Assembly (NCBI GenBank): GCA_963669265.1
Contig: OY769916.1
Location: 3,906,001 to 3,970,000, forward strand
From: SZUA-547 sp963669265
Lineage (GTDB): Bacteria > Pseudomonadota > Alphaproteobacteria > Rhodobacterales > Rhodobacteraceae
Direction: 5' to 3'
DNA: 64,000 nucleotides
Shown here piece after piece: positions 26,068-34,912 of this stretch (position 1 is the first letter of the stretch; each line of letters opens with the position of its first letter). The position numbers and the translations under genes are program-made. Below the pieces are notes generated by a model, which was given only the letters and a program-made list of their open reading frames with translations, searched no databases and was not told where the DNA came from.

Positions 26068-27933
26068 TTAGTCGGCGCTCGGCTGGCCAACCGCCAGTCT
26101 GGCCTGCTTCACCGGCGCGGGCTCCACGGCGTTGAGGGCCGTCATCGCCGCATTCCGCTGCGCTGGCGGCACCCAAAGCGTCAGCGCGTCGGGCCGATCC
26201 GCGTCTCCCTCGATATACGGCGCGCCGGCGGCGTCCATGGCCGCTTTCACACGCTGAAAGTCGACCTCTTCGTCGGCGGTGACCGGCGTGAATCCGCTGC
26301 GCTGCGCCCAGCTTTCGACTTCCGCGTTTGAGATGCAGCCCGGCTCCAGGCTGCTGATCGCGCATTTCGCCTGCGCCGGGCCGCGCAGGTTGAACCCGGT
26401 GTGCACGTCGATGTCGAGATCAGACACCCAGTTCGACGGGATCGGCATGCCCGACCGGGCCGCATAGATCGACCTCAAAGTCGAGACGTCGAAGGCGCAG
26501 TCCTCCTCCGCCTCCAGGCATTCCGCCGCGCCGATTTCGATCAGGTCCTTGCCGATCAGGGCCACATCCTGCAACGCGCCAAGCAGGTTCAGGGCGCTGA
26601 CCCCGGTCTCCACGCGTTCTTCCTTTATCTCGAACACGATCTCGGCGGCGTCGAGCGGCATCATTCGACGCTCGCAATTGCCGATCAAAGCGTCCGGGCA
26701 GATCGCCACCGGGATATGGAAGGTCAGCGGCGTCGGCGGCGGGTTGTTCTCGTCGGTGTTCTCCACGACATCCGTCTTCTTCGCTGCTTCGAACGCCAGC
26801 GTGATGTCGTTATACGCGGTGCGATAGAGCCCATAGGCGAGCGCGATCTCGTCCGTCTCGCCCGTATCGGCGATCAGTTCCTGACCGCGCGGGAAATTCT
26901 CCAGCACGTGATAGGGCGTGATCTCGATCGAGAATGTCTTGGGCGCTTCGTTCGCATCTTTGGCGAGGTTCTGGATCCGCCAGAGGATCGCCTCTGACTC
27001 GTCGGCGAAGGCGATCTCCTCGGCGCAGGAGCCGTCGGCGTTCTTCTTCGCGCAGACCGCTACTGGCAGATCATTGCCGCTGCCGCCCGCCTGATAGAAG
27101 GTGATGTCGCGCGTGAGGTTCTGGCTGGCCGCCGAACCCGAGCTGCCAAACGCGCCTTTCACCTTTACGCCCATGCCTTCGCCGGACAGCGAGGACTTCA
27201 TGCTGGTCTGTTCCGAGCGGGAGGAGGTCTTCACCTCGATCACCGCATAAGCTTCGGCCCCGCGCATCAGGGTGGAGACATAGCCTTCGCCGCAGACTTC
27301 CTGAAACTCGTCGAGATTTCGCCGCGCCAGCGCCGCCGCGTCCGCCGTCAGCCGGATCGCCGGACCGGACTCCGCATCGCCGCTGGATTTGGGCAACGCG
27401 GAATAGGGGCTGTTCATAACCTCCGCATTGACCACGATGGTGGTGGAGAACGAGCTGACTTTGGTGTTGCTGGCGAATTTCGCCTTGCCCGACGCCTTAT
27501 AGCCCACGGTCTTGACCGAGACGGAGGAGGAGATGTTCATCGATTGCGAGAGCTCGCTGGAATCGCTCACCGTGCTCAGCGACAGGGTGGATGTCTGCGC
27601 CTCGCGACGCTCCGCCCGCGCTTCTGGCGTGTCCGGCAGGGTGTCGAAGTCGATGCAGACGGTCGGGATGATCTGACCGCGCGTCGCGCTCCAGCCCCAG
27701 CCGAGGGCCGATCCGGTCTCCGGCGCCTCGATCATGAAGGCCTCGTCCACGCCGCCCAGATCCATGCGGCGCGCGGGCGAGGGGCGTTCGGCGAAGCTGC
27801 GCCGGGCCTTTTGATCCTGGGTTTCCTGCTCCGTTCGAACGGAGGCGATGGCCGACTGAATCTCCTCACAGGCGCTCAAGGAGAGAAGAGGCGCGACCAT
27901 AATCGCGCAGAAAATGGGTCTGCGAAAGCGCAT
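26068..27933 (-). CDS. Large predicted lipoprotein with a MACPF-like stretch
   Basis: 621 residues. The lipobox L-S-A-C puts the lipidated Cys at residue 22. Residues about 115-290 are Ser/Thr-rich and resemble a membrane-attack/perforin-type core: amphipathic segments (SMNISSSVSVK, then SSFSTTIVVNAEV), a signature-like CGEGYVSTLMRGAEAYA at 214-230, and a second amphipathic Ser-rich segment ending in FYQAGG. The C-terminal half has paired cysteines and no family that I recognise. The ATG at 27933 is chosen because GGAG lies about 9 nt upstream and the lipoprotein signal starts there. Without homology searches the fold call stays tentative; a generic surface lipoprotein is the fallback. Confidence 0.6.
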   Translation of the reverse strand: MRFRRPIFCAIMVAPLLSLSACEEIQSAIASVRTEQETQDQKARRSFAERPSPARRMDLGGVDEAFMIEAPETGSALGWGWSATRGQIIPTVCIDFDTLPDTPEARAERREAQTSTLSLSTVSDSSELSQSMNISSSVSVKTVGYKASGKAKFASNTKVSSFSTTIVVNAEVMNSPYSALPKSSGDAESGPAIRLTADAAALARRNLDEFQEVCGEGYVSTLMRGAEAYAVIEVKTSSRSEQTSMKSSLSGEGMGVKVKGAFGSSGSAASQNLTRDITFYQAGGSGNDLPVAVCAKKNADGSCAEEIAFADESEAILWRIQNLAKDANEAPKTFSIEITPYHVLENFPRGQELIADTGETDEIALAYGLYRTAYNDITLAFEAAKKTDVVENTDENNPPPTPLTFHIPVAICPDALIGNCERRMMPLDAAEIVFEIKEERVETGVSALNLLGALQDVALIGKDLIEIGAAECLEAEEDCAFDVSTLRSIYAARSGMPIPSNWVSDLDIDVHTGFNLRGPAQAKCAISSLEPGCISNAEVESWAQRSGFTPVTADEEVDFQRVKAAMDAAGAPYIEGDADRPDALTLWVPPAQRNAAMTALNAVEPAPVKQARLAVGQPSAD

Positions 27934-27997
27934 CGGGGGCTCCAGTTCTGGCGGGCGCTGGAGAGATCCTAGCCGGATTCGCGCGAAAGTCAGAGTC

Positions 27998-28033
27998 AAA
28001 AACGCCCGCATCTATAAAGAGTTGCGGGCGTTT
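27998..28033 (-). terminator. Rho-independent terminator of ilvC
   Basis: AAACGCCCGCA and TGCGGGCGTTT form an 11-bp stem around a 12-nt loop. Read on the minus strand it is followed by further T residues. It lies 39 bp beyond the ilvC stop. Confidence 0.85.
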
Positions 28034-28071
28034 CTTGAGAGCATGCAGATGCGTCGGAGGATTGACGCGTC

Positions 28072-29094
<1,023 letters not shown>

Positions 29095-29224
29095 GTCTTT
29101 GGTTCCTCTAGGTTTCAGATGACGGGATCATAGGCGTCCGGCGGCGAAACAGGTTTCTATTTATCCCGATTTTCGCCCTTTGCTAAAAATTGCATTCGCC
29201 AAGAAAGCGATATACGAAAGTTTC

Positions 29225-29686
29225 ATGCATGAAATCGACGATACCGACAGGCGTATCCTGCGCGCGATGCAGGAGGATGGATCGCTGACTACGGCGGAGG
29301 TGGCGGAGCGCGCGGGCCTCTCCACCTCGCCATGCTGGCGCCGGATCGAACGGATGGAGCGCGACGGCGTGATCCTGGGCCGCGCGGTGGAGATCGACTG
29401 GAGCAAGCTTGGCTATGAGGTGACGGTGTTTCTGCGCGTCACGCTGGACAAGACCAACCGCAACGCCTTTGACGAGTTCGTCGCCGCGGCCCGCAAAGTG
29501 CCTGAAGTGCAGCGCATTCACAGTCTTCTGGGCCGGGTCGACGTGCGCATGGATGTGTTGGCCCGCGATCTCGTCCATTACCAACAAGTCTATCGCGATC
29601 GCATATTAGGGTTGCCCCATATCGCCGATATCGAGAGCCTGTTGCTGGTCTCCGAACGCAAGAACACCGACAGGTTACCGGTCTGA
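29225..29686 (+). CDS. Lrp/AsnC-family transcriptional regulator (first of a pair)
   Basis: 153 residues. The N-terminal winged helix-turn-helix has TTAEVAERAGLSTSPCWRRI at about 20-39. The C-terminal RAM/AsnC ligand domain covers about 70-150. Such proteins form octameric discs and respond to amino acids, often leucine. The ATG at 29225 (MHEIDDTDRRIL) matches the family start; upstream codons to 29180 would add a non-conserved piece. A TATACG just 8 bp upstream suggests a very short leader. It diverges from ilvC, so it may regulate that gene and itself. Confidence 0.88.
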   Translation: MHEIDDTDRRILRAMQEDGSLTTAEVAERAGLSTSPCWRRIERMERDGVILGRAVEIDWSKLGYEVTVFLRVTLDKTNRNAFDEFVAAARKVPEVQRIHSLLGRVDVRMDVLARDLVHYQQVYRDRILGLPHIADIESLLLVSERKNTDRLPV

Positions 29687-30144
29687 TGGCGGTGGATATC
29701 GATCATACGGATCGGGCGATACTCTCAGCGCTGGCCGAGGATGGCGGCCTGAGCGCGAAAGATCTGGCCGACCGGCTGGGCGTCACGCAGCCCACCGCGT
29801 GGCGCCGGGTCAAACGGCTTGAGGAGGCGGGCGTGATCCGCGCGCGCCACGTCGTTCTGGACCGGATGAAGCTCGGCTATGAAGTGGTTGTGTTTATGGG
29901 CGTCAAGCTGGCGGGAAAGGGGCGGCTGGATCTCGCCGAGTTCGAACGCGCGGTGACCGCGATACCGGAGGTGCAACTCGTCCAGCACGTTCTGGGCGTC
30001 TATGACTACCGGCTGCGGGTCGTCGCTCGCGATCTGGCGGATTTCGAGCGTGTCCTGCGCCGACGTATTATGACGCTTCCCGGTGTGGGAGAGGTCGAAT
30101 CCAACGTGCTTCTATCCGAGGTGGAGGCGGGCGGCCTGCTGTAA
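29686..30144 (+). CDS. Lrp/AsnC-family transcriptional regulator (second of a pair)
   Basis: 152 residues, with a helix-turn-helix at about 24-45 (AKDLADRLGVTQPTAWRRVK) and a RAM effector domain. Its ATG overlaps the TGA of the first regulator by one base (TGATG), so the two are translated together. The pair is clearly homologous but well diverged. Tandem Lrp genes may form mixed oligomers, which is inference here. Confidence 0.88.
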   Translation: MAVDIDHTDRAILSALAEDGGLSAKDLADRLGVTQPTAWRRVKRLEEAGVIRARHVVLDRMKLGYEVVVFMGVKLAGKGRLDLAEFERAVTAIPEVQLVQHVLGVYDYRLRVVARDLADFERVLRRRIMTLPGVGEVESNVLLSEVEAGGLL

Positions 30145-30173
30145 GTCGCGCCGCTAACCCGTTGGTCTGAAGT

Positions 30174-30623
30174 CTATTCCGGCCTTGCGAAATTCGCGTG
30201 CGAGCTGACTTTCCAGGCGCCGTCGATCTTACGGAACACGGTCAGGCGCGGGGCCTTCTTCGTCACCGACTGGCCGTCGATCGTTTCGGTGATGGTGAGG
30301 ACGGAGCTGATGACCATCACATCGCCGCCCTGCGTCGCGACGACATTCTCATAACCGCCGACATTCTCGATCTTCACACCGCCGGCGCGGCGTTCGATAT
30401 AGCCCGCCTTGTCGTAGGTGACGCCGTTCGCGCGGACGATCTGGTATTCCGGCGCCAGCACGGCGTCCAGCTGATCCGCTTCGCCCGAGGCCACAGCGGC
30501 GGTGAAGGCGTCCATCAGCGCGCGCGCCTCGTCCTCCAACGCCGGATCCGCATGCGCGGGCACCGCGGCGAAAAGACAGAAACCGACAAAGGCGGCGACG
30601 CGGCCATACTGAGCGAATGTCAT
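30174..30623 (-). CDS. Exported NTF2-like (SnoaL/DUF4440-type) protein
   Basis: 149 residues. The signal peptide ends at A-H-A-D. The remainder fits the NTF2-like cone fold, with an N-terminal helix ARALMDAFTAAVASGEADQLD, then YQIVRANGVTYDKAGYI and the C-terminal strands RLTVFRKIDGAWKVSSHANFA. These domains bind small hydrophobic ligands or act as enzymes; the role is unknown. The ATG at 30623 has GGAGG 7 nt upstream and is preferred over 30644. It lies downstream of ilvN on the opposite side of the Lrp pair. Confidence 0.75.
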   Translation of the reverse strand: MTFAQYGRVAAFVGFCLFAAVPAHADPALEDEARALMDAFTAAVASGEADQLDAVLAPEYQIVRANGVTYDKAGYIERRAGGVKIENVGGYENVVATQGGDVMVISSVLTITETIDGQSVTKKAPRLTVFRKIDGAWKVSSHANFARPE

Positions 30624-30676
30624 TGCGGACCTCCGAGCGGGCATGAGGGATTCCGGGCCTGTTCAGATCTATGGCG

Positions 30677-31252
30677 TCAATTGTCCGGGCATTCGGAACC
30701 GCGGCTGATCGCGGCGACGCCGGTGCGGGCGAGATCCGCCAGCCCGAGCGGCTTCATGAGCTCGACAAAGGCGTCAATCTTGTCCGGCGTGCCGGTCAGC
30801 TCAAACACGAAACTTTTCAGCGTGGTGTCGACCACGCGGGCGCGGAACACCTCACACATGCGCAGGGCCTCGACCCGCTTGTCTTCGGTGCAGATGACTT
30901 TGACCAGCGCCAGCTCGCGCTCCACATGCGGGCCTTCGGTCGTCAGGTCGTGCACGTCATGCACGGGCACGAGGCGGCCAAGCTGCGACTTGATCTGCTC
31001 GATCACCATCGGCGTGCCGGTGGTCACGATCGTGATGCGCGAATAGTGGCGGCGATGGTTCACCTCCGCCACGGTCAGGCTTTCGATATTGTAGCCGCGG
31101 CCCGAAAAGAGGCCGATGACGCGCGCCAGCACGCCTGCCTCGTTATCGACCAGCACCGCAAGCGTCCGGCGCTCCACCTCATCGCCGAATTGGGGCCGAA
31201 GCTGATAGGCGGAGTGGCTCGCCGTGCCTTTTTTAATGTGAAGAGCGTTCAT
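30677..31252 (-). CDS. ilvN: Acetolactate synthase small (regulatory) subunit
   Basis: 191 residues. An N-terminal ACT domain carries the valine-binding pattern VDNEAGVLARVIGLFSGRGYN (about 37-57). A C-terminal ALS_ss_C domain follows. It gives valine feedback control to the catalytic subunit. Its ATG overlaps the stop of ilvB by one base. It is also named ilvH in some genomes. Confidence 0.95.
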   Translation of the reverse strand: MNALHIKKGTASHSAYQLRPQFGDEVERRTLAVLVDNEAGVLARVIGLFSGRGYNIESLTVAEVNHRRHYSRITIVTTGTPMVIEQIKSQLGRLVPVHDVHDLTTEGPHVERELALVKVICTEDKRVEALRMCEVFRARVVDTTLKSFVFELTGTPDKIDAFVELMKPLGLADLARTGVAAISRGSECPDN

Positions 31253-33018
31253 CAGACCAACACAGCTCCGCTTGTATCAATTGCGTTCTCGGTGGACGCT
31301 TCGCCCAACAGCATTTCGTTATGCGCTTTGCCCGACGGGATCATCGGGAAGCAATTCTCGTGTCGTTCGACCAGGCAATCGAAGATCACCGGGCCGTCAT
31401 AATCCAGCATCTCTCGAATGGCGTCGTCCAGATCGGCCGGGTTTTCGCACTTGATGCCTTTGCAGCCGAACGCCTCCGCCAGCTTGACGAAATCCGGCAG
31501 CGCCTCGGAGTAGGAGTGGCTGTAGCGCTCGCCATGCAGCAACTCCTGCCATTGGCGAACCATGCCCAAGCGCTCATTGTTCAGGATGAACTGCTTGATC
31601 GGCAGCTTGAACTGAACCGCGGTCGCCATTTCCTGCATGTTCATCAGCCAGGACGCCTCGCCCGCGACATTGATGACCAGCGAGCGCGGATGCGCCGCCT
31701 GCACGCCAACCGAGCTGGGCAGGCCGTAGCCCATCGTGCCCAACCCGCCAGAGGTCATCCACCGGTTCGGATCCTCGAATCCCATGAACTGTGCGGCCCA
31801 CATCTGATGCTGGCCGACCTCGGTGCAGACATAGCGGTCGTGCTTCTTGGTCAGTTCCTCCAACCGCTGAAGGGCGTATTGCGGTTTGATCGTCTCGGTC
31901 GAGGGCGTGTATTTCAGGCAATCGACGGCCTTCCATTCCTCAATCTGCGCCCACCAATTCTTCACCTCCGCCGACTTGGTCTTGCGCCCGCGAGAGCGCC
32001 AGATTTTCAGCATATGCTCTAGCACATGGCCGACATCGCCGATAACCGGAACGTCCACATGGATGTTCTTGTTGATCGAAGACGGATCGATATCGATATG
32101 GACCTTCGCTGAATTTGGGCTGAAGGAATCAGTCACACCGGTGATGCGATCATCAAATCGCGCGCCGACGCAGATCATCAGATCGCAACCGTGCATCGCA
32201 AGGTTGGCCTCATAGGTGCCATGCATGCCCAGCATGCCGATCCAGTTGTCGCCCGACGCCGGATAACTGCCCAGACCCATCAGGGTCGAGGTGATCGGAA
32301 AGCCGGTGCCGCCCACCAAATCCCGCAGCAACTGGCTCGCGCCGGGGCCGGAGTTGATCACGCCGCCGCCTGTGTAAAAGAGCGGCCGTTCGGCCTCCTC
32401 CATCATCTCGACGACGGTCTGAATCGCGTCCGGGTCGCCCTTGGTGCGGGGCTGATAGTGGCTCGTCTTGGCCTGCGCCGCGTTCATATAGGGCGCGGTG
32501 GCGAACTGGACATCCTTGGGAATGTCGACCAGCACCGGTCCGGGGCGTCCCGCCGTGGCGACATGAAACGCCTGATGGATGACTTCCGCCAGGTTCTTCG
32601 TGTCCTTCACCAGCCAGTTATGCTTGGTGCAGGGGCGGGTGATGCCGACCGTGTCGGCCTCCTGAAAGGCGTCGTTGCCGATCATGAAGGTCGGAACCTG
32701 CCCCGAGATGCAGATGATCGGAATGGAGTCCATCAGCGCGTCCGTCAGGCCGGTCACCGCGTTGGTCGCGCCGGGTCCTGACGTCACCAGCAGAACGCCG
32801 GGTTTGCCGGTTGAGCGCGCGTAGCCTTCGGCGGCGTGCGCCGCGCCCTGTTCGTGCCGCACCAGAATGTGCTTGATGCCCTGATCCTGGAAGAGCTCGT
32901 CATAGATCGGAAGAACCGCCCCGCCCGGATACCCGAATACGGTGTCTACGCCATGCTCCTTGAGCGCTTGAATAACAATGCGCGCGCCAGAGATTTCTGC
33001 GGTTCTGTCGAATGCCAT
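31252..33018 (-). CDS. ilvB: Acetolactate synthase large (catalytic) subunit
   Basis: 588 residues. A thiamine-diphosphate enzyme that makes 2-acetolactate or 2-aceto-2-hydroxybutyrate from pyruvate. FGYPGGAVLPIYDEL and RHEQGAAHAAEGYAR (catalytic Glu) are near the N-terminus. The ThDP motif GEASWLMNMQEMATAVQFKLPIKQFILNN (residues about 450-480) has Glu-Ala instead of the usual Gly-Asp start (GDGSF/GDAS), an oddity, although a close G-E-A-S form is common in alphaproteobacterial homologues. The ATG at 33018 has GGAG 6 nt upstream and is preferred over 33030. It is preceded by an attenuator. Confidence 0.95.
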   Translation of the reverse strand: MAFDRTAEISGARIVIQALKEHGVDTVFGYPGGAVLPIYDELFQDQGIKHILVRHEQGAAHAAEGYARSTGKPGVLLVTSGPGATNAVTGLTDALMDSIPIICISGQVPTFMIGNDAFQEADTVGITRPCTKHNWLVKDTKNLAEVIHQAFHVATAGRPGPVLVDIPKDVQFATAPYMNAAQAKTSHYQPRTKGDPDAIQTVVEMMEEAERPLFYTGGGVINSGPGASQLLRDLVGGTGFPITSTLMGLGSYPASGDNWIGMLGMHGTYEANLAMHGCDLMICVGARFDDRITGVTDSFSPNSAKVHIDIDPSSINKNIHVDVPVIGDVGHVLEHMLKIWRSRGRKTKSAEVKNWWAQIEEWKAVDCLKYTPSTETIKPQYALQRLEELTKKHDRYVCTEVGQHQMWAAQFMGFEDPNRWMTSGGLGTMGYGLPSSVGVQAAHPRSLVINVAGEASWLMNMQEMATAVQFKLPIKQFILNNERLGMVRQWQELLHGERYSHSYSEALPDFVKLAEAFGCKGIKCENPADLDDAIREMLDYDGPVIFDCLVERHENCFPMIPSGKAHNEMLLGEASTENAIDTSGAVLV

Positions 33019-33124
33019 AATTCGCTCCATCGTGTGCGCGGTCGGCGCCGCGCGCTTTGGTCTAGTCTTCGTCGGATCGTCGCAGCCGCCCCGGACCGAT
33101 CGCTAATCAAAAGGGGCGGAAATG

Positions 33125-33148
33125 AAAAGGGGCCCTCAAAGGACCCCT
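33125..33148 (-). terminator. Attenuator terminator hairpin in the ilvBN leader
   Basis: On the minus strand AGGGGTCC pairs with GGGCCCCT (one G-U pair) around TTTGA, followed by TTTCATTTCC. It lies 23 bp after the leader-peptide stop and 106 bp before the ilvB ATG, the expected place for an attenuator. Confidence 0.75.
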
Positions 33149-33171
33149 GCGCGCGCTCGCTTCGTCGAACC

Positions 33172-33225
33172 TTAAAGGGTTCGCCGCGCGGCGCGCTTTC
33201 CCACTACGATAAGGAGCTCGGTCAT
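33172..33225 (-). CDS. ilvBN leader peptide (attenuator)
   Basis: A 17-codon frame, MTELLIVVGKRAARRTL, with stop TAA. It contains five consecutive branched-chain residues (Leu-Leu-Ile-Val-Val) at positions 4-8 and a basic tail, the layout of an attenuation leader. A G/A-rich stretch (GTGAGACCGGA) precedes the ATG. Established attenuation logic: scarce charged Leu/Ile/Val tRNA stalls the ribosome on these codons, which favours an antiterminator and transcription of ilvBN. The downstream terminator and the ilvB gene are both in place. Confidence 0.85.
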   Translation of the reverse strand: MTELLIVVGKRAARRTL

Positions 33226-33249
33226 TCCGGTCTCACTTAGAAACAATCC

Positions 33250-33272
33250 AAAACCAGCGCCCGTCGCTGGTT
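33250..33272 (-). terminator. Hairpin after miaA (terminator or 5' leader stem of ilvBN)
   Basis: Perfect 8-bp stem AACCAGCG/CGCTGGTT with a 5-nt loop, followed on the minus strand by TTTTGGATTGTTT. It lies 31 bp past the miaA stop, which fits a miaA terminator. If the ilvBN promoter given next is right, the same hairpin forms at the 5' end of that transcript. Confidence 0.65.
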
Positions 33273-33278
33273 GGCCGA

Positions 33279-33306
33279 GGTGTAACACGGGCTGTTTGCG
33301 CGTCAA
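33279..33306 (-). promoter_or_regulatory. Candidate promoter of the ilvBN leader
   Basis: On the minus strand TTGACG (33306-33301) and TACACC (33284-33279) are separated by 16 bp. The -35 overlaps the last codons of miaA. The -10 is weak, so this is tentative. The leader peptide would begin about 47 nt from the start site. Confidence 0.35.
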
Positions 33307-34223
33307 GTCGAAATAGCAGATCGTTCTTGAATTGCTTCGAAATTGAAACTTTCTTGCGTCGAAATCTCCGCCCAATCGGCCATTTGGTTGCGACTCCACG
33401 TCAATTGCCGTTTGGCGTAGCGGCGCGTGGCGGTCTTGGCGCGCGTGGCGGCCTCCTCCAGAGACAACTCCCCGCGGATGTGGGAAATCAGCTCGCCTGC
33501 GCCCACTGGCTTCAGAACGCCCGCGGCGGGTGGCGGGGAGAGTGCAGCGACGCGCCGCGCCTCCTCCAACGCGCCGCCTTTCAGCATCAGATCAAATCTC
33601 GCGTCGCATCTTGCGTAAAGCCAGTCACGATCCGCCGTCAGGCGCAGCGCCAGACAATGGCTCAGCGGTAGCAAGGGCGGGGCCGCCTCGCGCCACCAGG
33701 CGGCCAGGCCCTTGCCCGTCGCCTCAAGCACTTCCCACGCGCGAGAGAGGCGCGCCGGGTTCATCGGGTCCAGCTTACCGGAGGTCTCAGGATCGCGCGC
33801 TGAGAGATCCGCGAACAGCGCCTCGGGATCGAGGGCGCGGGTCTCGGCCTCCCGCCTGATATCCGCCGGGATGTCGGGAATGGGGGCGAGGCCTTGGGTG
33901 AGCGCCCGAAAGTAAAGCCCTGTTCCGCCGACAATAATCGGCGTCGCGCCGGCCTTCCGGCAATCTTTGAGCACCCCGCGAAGCTCCCGCGTCCAGTCGC
34001 CCACCGAATACGCCTCCGCCGCCCCGATATGTCCATAGAGCCTGTGCGGCGCGCGGGCCTCTTCCTCCGCGCTCGGGCGCGCGGTCAACACGCGCCAATC
34101 GGCGTAGATCTGCATGGAATCGGCGTTGATGACCCAGCCGCCCAAACGCGCGGCGAGGCCCACCGCCAGCGCGGACTTGCCGGAGGCGGTCGGCCCCGCG
34201 ATCAGGATCGGCCGAGAAGTCAT
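33303..34223 (-). CDS. miaA: tRNA dimethylallyltransferase
   Basis: 306 residues. It adds the dimethylallyl group to N6 of A37 in tRNAs reading UNN codons. The P-loop IAGPTASGKSALA is at the N-terminus. The DSMQIYADWRVLTARPS and VGGTGLYFRAL motifs and a C-terminal RYAKRQLTWSRN follow. Its ATG overlaps the modC stop (ATGA), so it may be translated as part of a modB-modC-miaA message. Confidence 0.95.
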   Translation of the reverse strand: MTSRPILIAGPTASGKSALAVGLAARLGGWVINADSMQIYADWRVLTARPSAEEEARAPHRLYGHIGAAEAYSVGDWTRELRGVLKDCRKAGATPIIVGGTGLYFRALTQGLAPIPDIPADIRREAETRALDPEALFADLSARDPETSGKLDPMNPARLSRAWEVLEATGKGLAAWWREAAPPLLPLSHCLALRLTADRDWLYARCDARFDLMLKGGALEEARRVAALSPPPAAGVLKPVGAGELISHIRGELSLEEAATRAKTATRRYAKRQLTWSRNQMADWAEISTQESFNFEAIQERSAIST

Positions 34224-34912
34224 AAAGCGGTCGCGACCGCCGGGCCGATCAACTCGGTCCCGCCCATGGCCGCAACGCGGCCGGCCTCGATCTTCACCAC
34301 GCGGTCGCCCAGCCGCCGCGCCTCCTCGACCGAATGGGTCACATAGAGGATTGGACAGCCCGCATGGCGCGTCAGCGCGTCCAGATAGGGCAACACTTCC
34401 TCCTTGCGTTGGCCGTCCAATCCGGCCAGCGGCTCGTCCATCAACAGCATGCGCGGTTGGCGCAGCAACGCCCGCCCGATCGCCACGCGCTGTGCTTCGC
34501 CGCCCGACAGATGTTGCGGGCGCCGCTCCAGCAACTCCTCGATCCCCAACAAGTCGACGATCTCATCCAGCGCCGCGCTTTTTCGATCCGGCGCGCCGTA
34601 GAGCAGATTGGCGTGCACGCTCATATGCGGAAAGAGCCGCGCCTCCTGAAACACTACGCCGAATCCGCGCTTCTCAGGAGGGGTGAAATGGTTCGCCTCC
34701 GCATCCGACAGCGGCGCGCCGTCCAATTCGATGCGCCCGCGCTGCGGCCGCTCCAATCCGGCGATGCAGCGCAGCGTCGCCGTTTTGCCCGCGCCCGAGG
34801 GGCCGAAAAGGATCGTAGCGCCCTCCGCCGCTTCGAACGCGATCGCCAGCGAGAAACCGGGCGCCGCGCGACGTTTGGGCCGCCATCCGAAATCTGCTCG
34901 CAACTCGGTCAC
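34220..34912 (-). CDS. modC: Molybdate-type ABC transporter ATP-binding protein (short ModC)
   Basis: 230 residues. Walker A GPSGAGKT, signature LSGGEAQRVAIGRALL, Walker B LLMDEPLAGLD and the switch His in VTHSVEEA are all present. The start is GTG at 34912 in a GTGA overlap with the modB stop; an ATG far upstream would run inside modB. ModC proteins usually have about 350 residues with a C-terminal MOBE/TOBE molybdate-binding domain. That domain is missing here, so substrate gating through it is not possible. Oxyanions other than molybdate cannot be excluded. Confidence 0.85.
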   Translation of the reverse strand: MTELRADFGWRPKRRAAPGFSLAIAFEAAEGATILFGPSGAGKTATLRCIAGLERPQRGRIELDGAPLSDAEANHFTPPEKRGFGVVFQEARLFPHMSVHANLLYGAPDRKSAALDEIVDLLGIEELLERRPQHLSGGEAQRVAIGRALLRQPRMLLMDEPLAGLDGQRKEEVLPYLDALTRHAGCPILYVTHSVEEARRLGDRVVKIEAGRVAAMGGTELIGPAVATAL

